Assembly: GCA_051654905.1 (NCBI GenBank)
Contig: JBOFYY010000159.1
Location: 1-64,000, forward strand
Length of the DNA stretch: 64,000 bases
Source of the DNA: JBOFIQ01 sp051654905
GTDB taxonomy: Bacteria > Actinomycetota > Actinomycetes > Propionibacteriales > Propionibacteriaceae
Direction: 5' to 3'
Part shown: positions 8,034 through 16,853 of the stretch, in pieces
Layout of the letters: each line of letters opens with the position of its first letter
How positions within the stretch are numbered: position 1 is the stretch's first letter
The notes under the pieces: model-generated
The model's database searches: none
The model's input: the letters and a program-made list of their open reading frames with translations, nothing else
Told to the model about the DNA's origin: nothing
Made by a program: the position numbers and the translations under genes

Positions 8034-9359
8034 ATGTCGCTGTTCTTGTGGGAAGCTGGCACGCCAAAGGTCTACCTGATCTGGTTACTTGTTTTTGTGG
8101 CACAAATTGTTGTCGCTGAGATCAATCGTCGCTGGAACTGGACGGTTTTTATTCTTTGGACGCTTGGCGGTATCGCGCTGATGCCTTATGCGGCTATCCA
8201 TGGCACCCCAATGGTTGGATGGTTTCCCTTCGGTAAATACGTCATCATGGTTGCAACCGCGACAATGACTGGTTTTTTACTGTGGTACGGGAAACGAAAT
8301 CCAGTTAAGGCGCACCGTTATGCAATCTGGTTTGGGCTAGCGCTCTGGATTGGGTTGGCGCTAAACATCATGGAAGCTAATACTCGCGATCTCACCATCT
8401 TTGCTGAACGCGACACCTACTACGCTTGTGGCGCAGACTGGCAGTGTTTGAAGAATGTTAATGCGCAGCACAGTATTGACATGATTGCAGGACTGCCGGA
8501 AGCTCGCGATGTGGCCGCGCCGCTGCACTCAGATGCTTGGTATCAGGGAGTCGCTGCTAACTTCGCAGACCGTCATATCGGGGTTGATCCAGCTACTGGG
8601 TTCCGTACGATCGGTGGCTGGTGGAATCTAGCTTCAGCAGCAGCAGGGTTGCTCAACATCATCACTATTACTGGGTTGGGGAAGATTTTTATCACCTCAA
8701 ATCCGAAACAAAAAGTTAAAGGTCTGATTTGGGTAGATATGGTGTGGCCGTGGGTGGTTGCCTACGATCTGTGGAACCACGCCTTCCTATACAACTCCTT
8801 GTCGGATTACACCTGGTATTGCACACTAGCTTTGCTGTTGGCATGTACGGTGCCGGCATTTACTTGGGCAAAAGGTCAGTGGATTTGGTTCCGCTGTTTC
8901 ACTTTGATGTTCTGGATTGCTGCCAATAACTTGTTGCCAGAACTCCTAGTTCCGCCTAGTACTATGAGCAATTTCTCGACGATGAACCCGGTAGCTAATA
9001 TCATTTGTGCGGTTGCGGCGCTGGTATTTAATATCGGTCTGTTCGGATATTGGCTCTACAAGATTGTCAAATACAAGCGTAATCCGCTCACAAACTGCCT
9101 CTACTTTGAGATGGGTGAGTTTAAGAAGATCGTGACCGAACATGCTGATGATCGGGACAAGTACTTCTTGGTAGACATGATTGAGCAAACTCCAACAGAA
9201 CTTGGGTTTGAACCAGAATCGACGCTGCCGCCAAAGGATGGATTCGTAGGAAGTATGCCGTGGTGGCGCACGGACAAACGCTGGAATAAGCCGCAAACAC
9301 CATTGTCGGCAGATCCAGTGGTAGCCGATAAGTTGCTACCGAAATCCCACAGAAAGTAG
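8034..9359 (+). CDS. Polytopic membrane protein, DUF5692-like
   Basis: About 441 residues with some nine hydrophobic segments between residues 10 and 360 and a hydrophilic cytoplasmic C-terminal tail. Conserved-looking features include many Trp residues (WPWVVAYDLWNHAFLYN) and a Cys-rich loop near 130-145. It resembles the uncharacterised DUF5692 membrane family, from memory and unverified. The ATG at 8034, preceded by AAAGGGG, is preferred over the frame's first ATG at 8004. It is followed by the GNAT gene after nine bases, so both probably belong to one transcript that runs on to the nitrilase. Confidence 0.75.
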   Translation: MSLFLWEAGTPKVYLIWLLVFVAQIVVAEINRRWNWTVFILWTLGGIALMPYAAIHGTPMVGWFPFGKYVIMVATATMTGFLLWYGKRNPVKAHRYAIWFGLALWIGLALNIMEANTRDLTIFAERDTYYACGADWQCLKNVNAQHSIDMIAGLPEARDVAAPLHSDAWYQGVAANFADRHIGVDPATGFRTIGGWWNLASAAAGLLNIITITGLGKIFITSNPKQKVKGLIWVDMVWPWVVAYDLWNHAFLYNSLSDYTWYCTLALLLACTVPAFTWAKGQWIWFRCFTLMFWIAANNLLPELLVPPSTMSNFSTMNPVANIICAVAALVFNIGLFGYWLYKIVKYKRNPLTNCLYFEMGEFKKIVTEHADDRDKYFLVDMIEQTPTELGFEPESTLPPKDGFVGSMPWWRTDKRWNKPQTPLSADPVVADKLLPKSHRK

Positions 9360-9368
9360 ATTCACTAC

Positions 9369-9926
9369 GTGCCAAAGATTCGTATCGTCCAGCTGGAAAC
9401 CATTGATGCTGCTACTCGATTAGAGATGATCGACTGTTGGCAAGCAGTCACTGAAGCAGATGGTGCGGTGGGTTTCCGCCCTGGTGAGCCACGGGAAGCG
9501 TACGAAAACGGGATTGCCGAACATGAGGCGTCGATGGCAGCGAGTAACGGTTGGCTCTTTGTAATGTACGCCGACGATGAGCTGGCAGGTTTTGCTTGGT
9601 GGATTCGAGGGCTAACTGGAGGCGACCATGTTGCCACCTTGAAGCGTCTTCAAGTACATCCGCGCTATCAAGGTTTAGGTCTTGGGAAAACCTTGATGAA
9701 CCATATGCACGCCCCAGAAACATTGGCGTTACTCGATGGAGTTTTTCTGTTGCATCTGCAATATCGAGTTGGACGTAATCTAGGAGCCTGGTACGCCAGT
9801 TATGGATACACCGAAAATGCGCGATATGACCTCTTTATCAAGCAACCTGATGGCAGCTATGGCGGTTGGGCAGAAATGATCCGAACCCGTGACGGTTCCC
9901 CACTACCAATCAACGGGGCGTTATAG
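9369..9926 (+). CDS. GNAT-family N-acetyltransferase
   Basis: 185 residues from a GTG start. The acetyl-CoA-binding segment LQVHPRYQGLGLGKTLMNHM (motif A, Q-x-x-G-x-G) lies near residues 96-115. The C-terminal part has an AWYASYGYTENARYDL strand typical of the fold. The substrate is unknown. It lies nine bases after the large membrane protein gene and about 30 bases before the MutL-like gene, in one apparent operon. Confidence 0.85.
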   Translation: MPKIRIVQLETIDAATRLEMIDCWQAVTEADGAVGFRPGEPREAYENGIAEHEASMAASNGWLFVMYADDELAGFAWWIRGLTGGDHVATLKRLQVHPRYQGLGLGKTLMNHMHAPETLALLDGVFLLHLQYRVGRNLGAWYASYGYTENARYDLFIKQPDGSYGGWAEMIRTRDGSPLPINGAL

Positions 9927-9958
9927 GAGAGAGCGTCGGCTCCGATAAGCTGCACCAT

Positions 9959-11287
9959 ATGCAGCAGGATGTCGTTACGATTGAGGTCGGCTCTACTATC
10001 ACCAAGGTGAATGCATTCACCCTTGCTGATGGAGCTTTTACTCACACCGCGCAAGGTTTTGCCCCTACTAGCGTCGCTCAAGGCGACGTAGGTATTGGCG
10101 TTCATGCCGCGTTAGCAGAAGCAAAAATCTACCCTTCTCAAGGGGAAGTATTTGTGAACTCGTCGGCGGCTGGCGGATTACGTATGACTTGCCACGGGTT
10201 GACCCAATCAATGACTGCTAGAGCTGCCCGGGAAGCATCGTTAGGTGCAGGAGCGCTAGTAAAAATGGTGACCGCAGGGTCACTATCTGACGATGATCTA
10301 GAAGAAATTAGCGAAATAAACCCCAATATTGTGTTGCTGGCTGGTGGCGTTGATTTTGGGGAAAAAACGGTGGTTACTCGTAACGCTGCCAAACTCGCGC
10401 AGCTGCATCTCAATGACGGTTTCGCTGATGTTCCTTTCATCTACGCCGGAAATTGTGCACTACGACGTCAGATCCAGCGAACCTTCAGCGAAGCTGGTCT
10501 GGAAATAATGATCGCGGACAATGTTTTCCCAGATGTCGATCAACTCAATGTTGAACCGTTAAGAATCTTGATCCACGAGGTCTTTAATCGCCATATTATT
10601 CACGCCAATGGTATGGCGGCGCTAGCTGACCTAACCAATCACGGAATCTTGCCCACTCCCGGAGCAGTCCTAAAAGGTGCCGAACTTTTTGCGGAAGCGA
10701 TGGGTGATGTGCTGGTTTTTGACGTAGGTGGCGCTACTACTGATATTCATTCAGTAACTGACGGATCATTGGAATACGCCAAAATCCAAGTAGATCCAGA
10801 ACCACGAGCCAAACGTACCGTCGAAGGCGATCTAGGTGTTTACGTCAACGCTCACAATATTGTTGATGCGTTCGGCGACGATGAGTGGACTGAACGACTC
10901 GCTGACCTACGCGCTATGCCCAACACCGAACAGCAACAGCAACTCACCCGGTGGCTATGTGAGCGAGCTGTAGAACAAGGGGTACGTCGTCATGCGGGTG
11001 CGCTCGTCGATATCTATACACCCACTGGGAAAAAGCAGATCGTACGCGGTAAAGATCTCACAGCGGTGCAATGGGTTATTGCCACTGGCGGTGCGTTGAC
11101 CCGAGTTCCAGGTGGTGCCGATATTCTCAAGAATGTGGCTACTGGCGCTGGTAAATATCTTTTACCCGATGCTTCGGCGAAGGTTCTCATCGATACTGAT
11201 TACCGATTCTCGGCGTTGGGCACACTAGCTCAGTCCTACCCGGATGAGGTACGAGAAACTTTCCGACGTTGGGCGACGACCGCGTGA
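9959..11287 (+). CDS. MutL/GlmL-family ASKHA protein
   Basis: 442 residues with the ASKHA ATPase fold of the glutamate-mutase-associated MutL/GlmL family: N-terminal VTIEVGSTITKVNAF, a second phosphate loop DVLVFDVGGATTDIHSV near residue 255 and IATGGALTRVPGG near 385. Family members are found with B12-dependent aminomutases and are thought to help assembly or reactivation. No mutase gene is visible in this window, so this copy is either orphan or serves an enzyme encoded elsewhere. Its stop overlaps the GTG start of the nitrilase gene, coupling the two. Confidence 0.85.
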   Translation: MQQDVVTIEVGSTITKVNAFTLADGAFTHTAQGFAPTSVAQGDVGIGVHAALAEAKIYPSQGEVFVNSSAAGGLRMTCHGLTQSMTARAAREASLGAGALVKMVTAGSLSDDDLEEISEINPNIVLLAGGVDFGEKTVVTRNAAKLAQLHLNDGFADVPFIYAGNCALRRQIQRTFSEAGLEIMIADNVFPDVDQLNVEPLRILIHEVFNRHIIHANGMAALADLTNHGILPTPGAVLKGAELFAEAMGDVLVFDVGGATTDIHSVTDGSLEYAKIQVDPEPRAKRTVEGDLGVYVNAHNIVDAFGDDEWTERLADLRAMPNTEQQQQLTRWLCERAVEQGVRRHAGALVDIYTPTGKKQIVRGKDLTAVQWVIATGGALTRVPGGADILKNVATGAGKYLLPDASAKVLIDTDYRFSALGTLAQSYPDEVRETFRRWATTA

Positions 11288-12054
11288 AGGTCGCAGCTAT
11301 CCAACTAACATCGGATGCTTGCGTTGAAAATAACACTGCGCTCGCTGTTAACAAGATTCGGGAGGTAGCAGCAGCCGGGGCACAACTGGTGGTGCTACCT
11401 GAAGCTACCTCGACTGGTTTTCGCGGTAATTTGAGTGATCGAGCCCAAACGCTACAAGGATCTTTTGCAACCATGATCCGAGATGTTGCTCGTGACTGCA
11501 AAATCTGTGTAGTAGTGGGCATGATAACTCCAGGAAACTACCCAAAAGTACGCAATACGTTACTCATCACCAATGGCGACGATCTAGATACCCACTACGA
11601 CAAAATCCATCTCTATGACGCGCTGGGAGTACGAGAATCAGACACGGTAGAGCCGGGATCAGAGCTGGTTATCGTCACCGTAGCTGGGGTGAAAATTGGT
11701 TTTGCGACCTGCTACGACATTCGTTTCCCAGACCTTTTTACCGAATTAGGGCGTCAAGGAGCGCAAATAATTTGTGTTCCAGCCTCCTGGGCTGATGGTC
11801 CTGATAAAACCGCACAATTTGAGCTGTTAGTGCGGGCGCGGGCAATGGATTCGCAAGCATTTATTATTGCCGCAGACCAAGCACCGCCAGCTGATGCTGG
11901 CAGACTTCCGCTAGGAGTGGGATCGTCTCTGGTTACAGCACCTACCGGAATAGTATTAGCAAAACTAGGCAGAGAACCGGGCGTTATCGTAACCGAAATT
12001 AATCTCGACGAAGTTGCCAAGGTTCGGGCGGCAGTGCCGATTCTGGGCCAGTAG
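11284..12054 (+). CDS. Nitrilase-superfamily carbon-nitrogen hydrolase
   Basis: About 256 residues of a cytoplasmic amidase-type hydrolase. The Glu-Lys-Cys triad is intact: Glu in VVLPEATSTGF, Lys in HYDKIHLYDA and Cys in GFATCYDIRFPDL. The GTG at 11284 overlaps the MutL-like stop (GTGA) and is preferred over a TTG fifteen bases upstream. Close relatives include omega-amidase/Nit2-like enzymes, but the substrate cannot be deduced. Coupling to a MutL-type gene suggests amino-acid degradation or repair (inference). Confidence 0.88.
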   Translation: MKVAAIQLTSDACVENNTALAVNKIREVAAAGAQLVVLPEATSTGFRGNLSDRAQTLQGSFATMIRDVARDCKICVVVGMITPGNYPKVRNTLLITNGDDLDTHYDKIHLYDALGVRESDTVEPGSELVIVTVAGVKIGFATCYDIRFPDLFTELGRQGAQIICVPASWADGPDKTAQFELLVRARAMDSQAFIIAADQAPPADAGRLPLGVGSSLVTAPTGIVLAKLGREPGVIVTEINLDEVAKVRAAVPILGQ

Positions 12055-12062
12055 CGTAACTC

Positions 12063-12611
12063 TCACAGATCACTAAGAGTCAACACTGCGTCGATTCGAG
12101 GTTGCGGTTGCGCAGCCGAAACTGGATCATCGGCGCTGGTCGTAGCAATGAATCCGTGGTCAAGTAGAAACGCATAACCATCAGGGCACTCGGCGTAACT
12201 AGCGATCTGCGTCGCACCATGAACTTTGGCGCGCTCGATAGCGTGCTGTAAGAGTTGCTCTCCCACCCCGAAACGACGCATAACAGTATCGACGCCACCC
12301 CAAATATGGAGAGTTTTAGCTGCTAGCGATACCTCAAGAATCCCAATAGCGGAGCCATCTATTCCATCGATCAGCCATAGCTCATGGTCGGTGTCGAAGG
12401 TGCCAATAAGACTGGCGGCGTATTCGTCGCGCTGAGATCCGGGCGGAAACTGCAATGCCGCAAAAACCTGTGCCACAGCGGGATCATCGGCGGTAGCTCG
12501 TCGGATTCGAGCAGTAGCACCGGCGGTAGCGGCAACACTTTTAGAATTGCGGAAAAACTTCACCTCCTTATCTTGCCACTTTCCCTCTATGGTGTGAGTA
12601 TGCGTACTCAA
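12063..12611 (-). CDS. GNAT-family acetyltransferase, start uncertain
   Basis: Up to 182 residues. The fold is suggested by IRRATADDPAVAQVF at the front, a Q/R-x-x-G-like segment (MRRFGVGEQLLQHAIERA) and the final YAFLLDHGFIATT strand. The longest frame begins at a TTG (12611) that overlaps the start of the divergent MATE gene. A perfect AAGGAGG stands right before an in-frame GTG at 12563, too close to serve it, so the true start may be a non-standard codon further in. It is convergent with the nitrilase gene, with eight bases between them. Confidence 0.75.
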   Translation of the reverse strand: MSTHTHTIEGKWQDKEVKFFRNSKSVAATAGATARIRRATADDPAVAQVFAALQFPPGSQRDEYAASLIGTFDTDHELWLIDGIDGSAIGILEVSLAAKTLHIWGGVDTVMRRFGVGEQLLQHAIERAKVHGATQIASYAECPDGYAFLLDHGFIATTSADDPVSAAQPQPRIDAVLTLSDL

Positions 12612-13922
12612 TCAACTGCCCGCGAGATTTTGTCACTGGCTGTCCCCGCATTCTTTACTCTGATCGCTGAACCACTCTTTTTGCTCGTCGATACTTCGAT
12701 CATTGGACACCTTGGGACAACAGATCTGGCAGGGCTAGGGGTAGCGAGTGCTGCACTACTGACAGTTGTTAATCTATGTGTTTTTCTGGCATATTCCACC
12801 ACCGGAGTAGTAGCTCGTGCGATGGGGGCGGGGGATCGTAGCCGAGGCATCTCAGCAGGGCTGGACGGTGTATGGCTAGCTATCGTGATCGGTGCGGTTC
12901 TCAGCGTGCTAGTAGGGGTATATGCCACTTGGTTATGTGGGATTTTTGGGGCAAGCCCTGCTGCATTAGAACGGGCTGCTACCTACCTACGTATTTCCGC
13001 ATGGGGTTTGACGCCGATGCTAGTAATTCTCGCTGCTACCGGGCTACTCAGAGGACTGCAAGACACTAGAACCCCACTGATTGTCGCAACAGCGGGCTTC
13101 GTCGTAAACCTGATCCTCAACGTAACCCTAGTTTGGGGGCTACATTACGGAATTGCTGGATCTGCGCTAGGAACCGTACTGACGCAATGGGCAATGGCGT
13201 TAGTGCTATGCACTGCGATCGTACGAGCTGCTTATCGAGAATCTGCGCAACTTTGCTTCAACCCGGCAGGAGTATTAACTGCGGCTCGACTAGGTGTTCC
13301 ACTACTAATTCGCACCCTCGCATTACGGGCAGTCTTATTACTTACGACGTGGGTAGCTGCACATCTAGGTGATGTGCCGTTAGCTGGCCACCAGATCGCA
13401 ATGACTTGGTGGACGTTCCTTGCCTTTGCGCTAGATGCATTAGCGATTGCTGCCCAAGCTTTAGTAGGACGCTGGCTAGGAGCTGGAGACCAAAGCCAAG
13501 CCCGTCATGCCACCAGCACAATGGTTCGCTGGGGGTGCGGTTATGGGGTGTTGTTAGGAATCATCACAATCCTGCTCAGCCCAGTCTTGCCAACACTTTT
13601 CACTACAGACCCGGCAGTGCGAGGCGCGCTAACAGCAGCATTAATCGTCGTCGGTTGTGGGCAACCTATCGCCGGAGCAGCATTCATTCTCGACGGTGTT
13701 CTGATTGGTGCTGGTGACGGAAAATGGTTAGCTTACGCCCAAGTAGCGATGCTAACGCTCTACATACCCGTAGCCTGGCTGGTGCATCTTTGGGCGCCAC
13801 AACACAGCGCCCCCATTGCACTCATGACATTATGGTGTGCTTTCTTGTGGTTCATGACGTTACGTGCTGGCTTTTTATGGTGGCGTTCCAAAGGAGATAG
13901 CTGGCTGCGAGTAGGGATCTAA
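12600..13922 (+). CDS. MATE-family efflux transporter (DinF-like)
   Basis: About 440 residues with 12 hydrophobic helices arranged as two six-helix bundles; typical MATE N-terminus ILSLAVPAFFTLIAEPLFLLVDTSIIGHLGT with the conserved VDTxxxGHLG. DinF-type actinobacterial members export cationic compounds or precursors using H+ or Na+. The frame is open 216 bases upstream, but that overlaps the opposite-strand GNAT and carries no domain. ATG 12600 or GTG 12594 are the plausible starts, neither with a Shine-Dalgarno, so leaderless translation is possible. Confidence 0.9.
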   Translation: MRTQSTAREILSLAVPAFFTLIAEPLFLLVDTSIIGHLGTTDLAGLGVASAALLTVVNLCVFLAYSTTGVVARAMGAGDRSRGISAGLDGVWLAIVIGAVLSVLVGVYATWLCGIFGASPAALERAATYLRISAWGLTPMLVILAATGLLRGLQDTRTPLIVATAGFVVNLILNVTLVWGLHYGIAGSALGTVLTQWAMALVLCTAIVRAAYRESAQLCFNPAGVLTAARLGVPLLIRTLALRAVLLLTTWVAAHLGDVPLAGHQIAMTWWTFLAFALDALAIAAQALVGRWLGAGDQSQARHATSTMVRWGCGYGVLLGIITILLSPVLPTLFTTDPAVRGALTAALIVVGCGQPIAGAAFILDGVLIGAGDGKWLAYAQVAMLTLYIPVAWLVHLWAPQHSAPIALMTLWCAFLWFMTLRAGFLWWRSKGDSWLRVGI

Positions 13923-13965
13923 CCAATACCTACGAGGATGATTGCTGAAGCGGTAGATTTATCTC

Positions 13966-15480
13966 ATGCAACTTCCTGATTACACCTCCGCGACACTTCC
14001 TAGCACCAACGCCGAAAGTTCGATAGGGATATCGCGTGCTGGAATCATGCTTTCGGAAGTAGCTAAAGAAATCGGTGGAGTGTTACACGGAGATGATGTT
14101 CGGGTAACAGGAGTAACTCATCACTCAGGTTTATTAGCCTCAGGAGATATTTTTGTTGCGATAGCAGGAGGACGCGCAGATGGAGCCACCTTCGTCGATG
14201 CTGCAATAACAGCAGGAGCTGTTGCTATTGCAGCAGATCATATTTTTACTGACTGCACAGTGCCGTGCATCGTCGTAGCAAATCCCCGCGAGGCAATAGC
14301 TGATATTGCTGCTTTCCTAGCCGGATATCCTAGCCGCGATCTTGGCGTCATTGGGGTTACTGGAACCGACGGAAAAACAACAACATCGTGGATGGTCGCG
14401 CACCTTCTGGAAGTAGCAAAAATGGCTACGGGATTACTATCGACAGTGGGGTATCGGCTCCCCGGAGGTGATTTACAGCCACATGATTTTCATCTAACAA
14501 CCCCAGAATCTCCTCAGATCCAAAGCACTCTCACACGAATGCGCGATGCTGGGGCAAAAAAAGTAGTGCTAGAGTCCAGCTCGCATGCTTTGGCTTTAGA
14601 TCGGGTTCGGGGTATCAAATATGACATAGGAATTTGGACGAACCTTACTAGAGAACATCTAGATTTTCACGGGTCCATGGACGAATATTTTGCGGCAAAA
14701 CGCCGATTAATAGAACGCTCAGAATCGGCAGTACTTAACATTGATGATCCATGGACAGAGCAGTTAGTTGGTATCGCTCCAAATGAAGTGACCTACTCTG
14801 CTACTGGTAACCAAAGCGCTGATTTCTTTGCCAAAGACGTCAAAGAAGATGTTGCGGGATTGGCATTCACTATCGTGACGCCAACGTGGACTGCTCCGGC
14901 AAGACTGCCAATGCCTGGAAGTTTTAACGTCGATAACGCCTTGGCGGCGGTCGCTGCTGCAACATTATGTGGAGCAACTCAAGAGCAAATCATTGAAGGA
15001 CTCGCCTCCTTCCTAGGAGTTCCAGGGCGAATGCAGCTAGTGCCAAATAGCAGACAAATCCGCGTTATCGTCGATTTTGCTCATACCCCAGGCTCTATCG
15101 AAAACGTGCTTACAGCGCTTAGTGAGTCAAGCTCTGGCAGATTAGCGATCGTACTAGGGGCAGCAGGTGGACTACGTGATCCGGGGCGCATCGCTCCAAT
15201 GGGCGCAGCTGCTGGCGCTAAAGCTGATCTGGTAATTCTGACCGAAGATGACTCTTACGATACTGATTTAGATTTTTTGATAGGAGAACTACAGCGGGGA
15301 GCTAACGGAACCGCAACTGTCATTAAAGATCGACGGGATGCTATTGCTGCTGCAATACAGTGGGCGCAAGCTGGTGACACGGTAGTGCTGGCAGGAAAAG
15401 GGGCAGAGTCAGTTTTAGAGCGCCCAGATGGAGCTATCGAATGGTCAGACGTTGATGTTGCTTCCGAACTAATGAGCTAA
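13966..15480 (+). CDS. MurE-like Mur ligase (UDP-MurNAc-peptide synthetase family)
   Basis: 504 residues, or about 477 if the ATG at 14047 is used. Domain order is N-terminal UDP-binding Mur_ligase (about 45-130), central ATPase with GVTGTDGKTTTSWM near 155-168 and LTREHLDFHGSMDEYFAAK, and C-terminal domain with DFAHTPGSIENVL. In MurE this domain carries the amino-acid selection motif DNPR (meso-DAP type); here the segment reads LTEDDSYDTD. The gene stands alone rather than in a division/cell-wall cluster. It may add L-Lys or another diamine, or be a second MurE-type ligase with a different substrate. Catalytic residues appear intact. Confidence 0.85.
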   Translation: MQLPDYTSATLPSTNAESSIGISRAGIMLSEVAKEIGGVLHGDDVRVTGVTHHSGLLASGDIFVAIAGGRADGATFVDAAITAGAVAIAADHIFTDCTVPCIVVANPREAIADIAAFLAGYPSRDLGVIGVTGTDGKTTTSWMVAHLLEVAKMATGLLSTVGYRLPGGDLQPHDFHLTTPESPQIQSTLTRMRDAGAKKVVLESSSHALALDRVRGIKYDIGIWTNLTREHLDFHGSMDEYFAAKRRLIERSESAVLNIDDPWTEQLVGIAPNEVTYSATGNQSADFFAKDVKEDVAGLAFTIVTPTWTAPARLPMPGSFNVDNALAAVAAATLCGATQEQIIEGLASFLGVPGRMQLVPNSRQIRVIVDFAHTPGSIENVLTALSESSSGRLAIVLGAAGGLRDPGRIAPMGAAAGAKADLVILTEDDSYDTDLDFLIGELQRGANGTATVIKDRRDAIAAAIQWAQAGDTVVLAGKGAESVLERPDGAIEWSDVDVASELMS

Positions 15481-15549
15481 ATGTTGTTGAGCTGCTCAGT
15501 AACTCTGTTGGATCTCTGCGATTACTTCTTTGCAAAGCAAAAAATGCGG

Positions 15550-15792
15550 TTACTGGTCCGATAAAGGATTTTCTTTGGGAGGCCGACCTCGACGAGGCAT
15601 CGGGCCAGTGTCTCGGGGCAGTCGACCAGCTTTGCGTAAAGCTTCGCGTAGCTGCTTTTCGATTAAGGCATTGACGCTACCGATATCGTCGTTTGCCCAC
15701 CGCTGTAGCGCATCGTATACAGCAGGATCAAGACGCAACAGCACCGCGCGACGGTCATTACCGTGCGCGGGCTGTTGTTGGGGGGAACTCAT
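15550..15792 (-). CDS. Arc/ribbon-helix-helix type small DNA-binding protein
   Basis: 80 residues. AVLLRLDPAVYDALQRWANDDIGSVNALIEKQLREALRKAGR matches an RHH fold: a short strand, two helices and S-V-N at the turn, with a basic Pro-rich tail. Its ATG overlaps the SPFH stop as ATGA, so both are translationally coupled. Pairing of an SPFH gene with a small RHH gene recurs in actinobacteria (recalled, not checked). It could regulate the SPFH gene. Confidence 0.8.
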   Translation of the reverse strand: MSSPQQQPAHGNDRRAVLLRLDPAVYDALQRWANDDIGSVNALIEKQLREALRKAGRLPRDTGPMPRRGRPPKENPLSDQ

Positions 15793-16706
15793 CAGTTGTA
15801 GAGAGATCCAGCATTAACTACAGGTGTTGCACGAGATTCGCCACACAGCACTACCAACAGGTTGGATACCATAGCGGCTTTGCGCTCGTCGTCGAGACGG
15901 ACAACGTCATTGTCTTCAAGACGTTTGAGAGCACCTTCGACCATAGTTACTGCACCTTCAACGATCTGCTCACGAGCAGCAATGATTGCGGCAGCTTGCT
16001 GGCGCTGCAACATTGCCTGAGCAATTTCTGGTGCGTAAGCAAGGCTAGAGATGCGAGCTTCGATAACTTCAAGTCCAGCGATGCTGACTCGAGTAGCAAC
16101 TTCACGAGCTAGTTCGTTAGCTACAGCATCTACTGAACCGCGTAGGCTCATTTCGCCGTCGTCGGCATTGTCGTAGGGGTGTACTGAGGCGATATGGCGA
16201 AGCGCGGATTCGGCCTGAACTGCAATGAAGTTCTGGTACTGTTCGGCAGCGAAAATAGCTTTGGCAGTGTCGGCTACCTGCCACACGATGATGGCTGCAA
16301 TAGTTACCGGGTTGCCGTCAGCATCGTTGACCTTTAACTCGTTGGTTTCAAAGTTTTGCACCTTAACTGAGACCCGAGTGTGCGTAGTTAAAGGCATGAC
16401 CATGCGAAGACCAGACTTGCGCAAGGTTCCTTTGTATTCACCGAAGAACTGAACTACCCGGGTTTGTCCGGGGCTGGTGTAGGTGAGGGAGCTAGCCATG
16501 GCGATAGCAACTACGCCTACTAGAATTGCTGGTAGTTGAAGACCTGAACCAAAAAGAATTAAGGCACCAAGTCCCAGTGCGATAGCGATAGCTAGAGCTA
16601 GGAATCCGGGAATGGAAAATGCTTCACGCTCGGTGATATTGACGCGTGGTGATGAAGAAGTCATTAAAGACTCTTCGGGAATAGGCTTGGGTTCGACGAA
16701 AGACAT
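15792..16706 (-). CDS. SPFH (band-7) domain membrane protein
   Basis: 304 residues. Two N-terminal hydrophobic segments (about 31-80) are followed by an SPFH/band-7 domain (TYTSPGQTRVVQFFGEYKGTLRKSGLRMV ... FETNELKVNDADGNPVTIAAIIVWQVADTAKA) and a C-terminal helical part with an AxLQRQQAAAIIAAREQIVEGA coiled segment. Such proteins form membrane microdomain scaffolds and hold regulators or proteases. The ATG at 16706 has AAGGAG eight bases upstream. It forms a two-gene unit with the RHH protein. Confidence 0.88.
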   Translation of the reverse strand: MSFVEPKPIPEESLMTSSSPRVNITEREAFSIPGFLALAIAIALGLGALILFGSGLQLPAILVGVVAIAMASSLTYTSPGQTRVVQFFGEYKGTLRKSGLRMVMPLTTHTRVSVKVQNFETNELKVNDADGNPVTIAAIIVWQVADTAKAIFAAEQYQNFIAVQAESALRHIASVHPYDNADDGEMSLRGSVDAVANELAREVATRVSIAGLEVIEARISSLAYAPEIAQAMLQRQQAAAIIAAREQIVEGAVTMVEGALKRLEDNDVVRLDDERKAAMVSNLLVVLCGESRATPVVNAGSLYN

Positions 16707-16772
16707 GGGAAGTCTCCTTTCGAAAAAATGATATCACTTTTAAGGGTCAGGATTAAGGCCATGCCGGAAGTT

Positions 16773-16851
16773 TTCTGCCTCAGATTGCCGAAGATCTAGT
16801 TATCTGACTAAAAATGGTCAGATCAGCAATCTTTGGCAATCTGAGGCAGAA
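16773..16851. repeat. 79-bp inverted-repeat element, copy 1
   Basis: Perfect 17-bp terminal arms (TTCTGCCTCAGATTGCC and its complement), extended by six more nearly matching bases, enclose a second small hairpin (16802-16823). A second element with identical 17-bp arms is at 50198-50276. It lies in the gap between the SPFH and EcsC genes and ends next to the EcsC stop codon, so it could also act as a terminator. Confidence 0.75.
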
Positions 16852-16853
16852 GA

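Noticed and set aside
12384..12599. Upstream extension of the MATE frame
   Set aside because: It overlaps the opposite GNAT gene and lacks the transporter fold; the standard MATE N-terminus starts at 12600.
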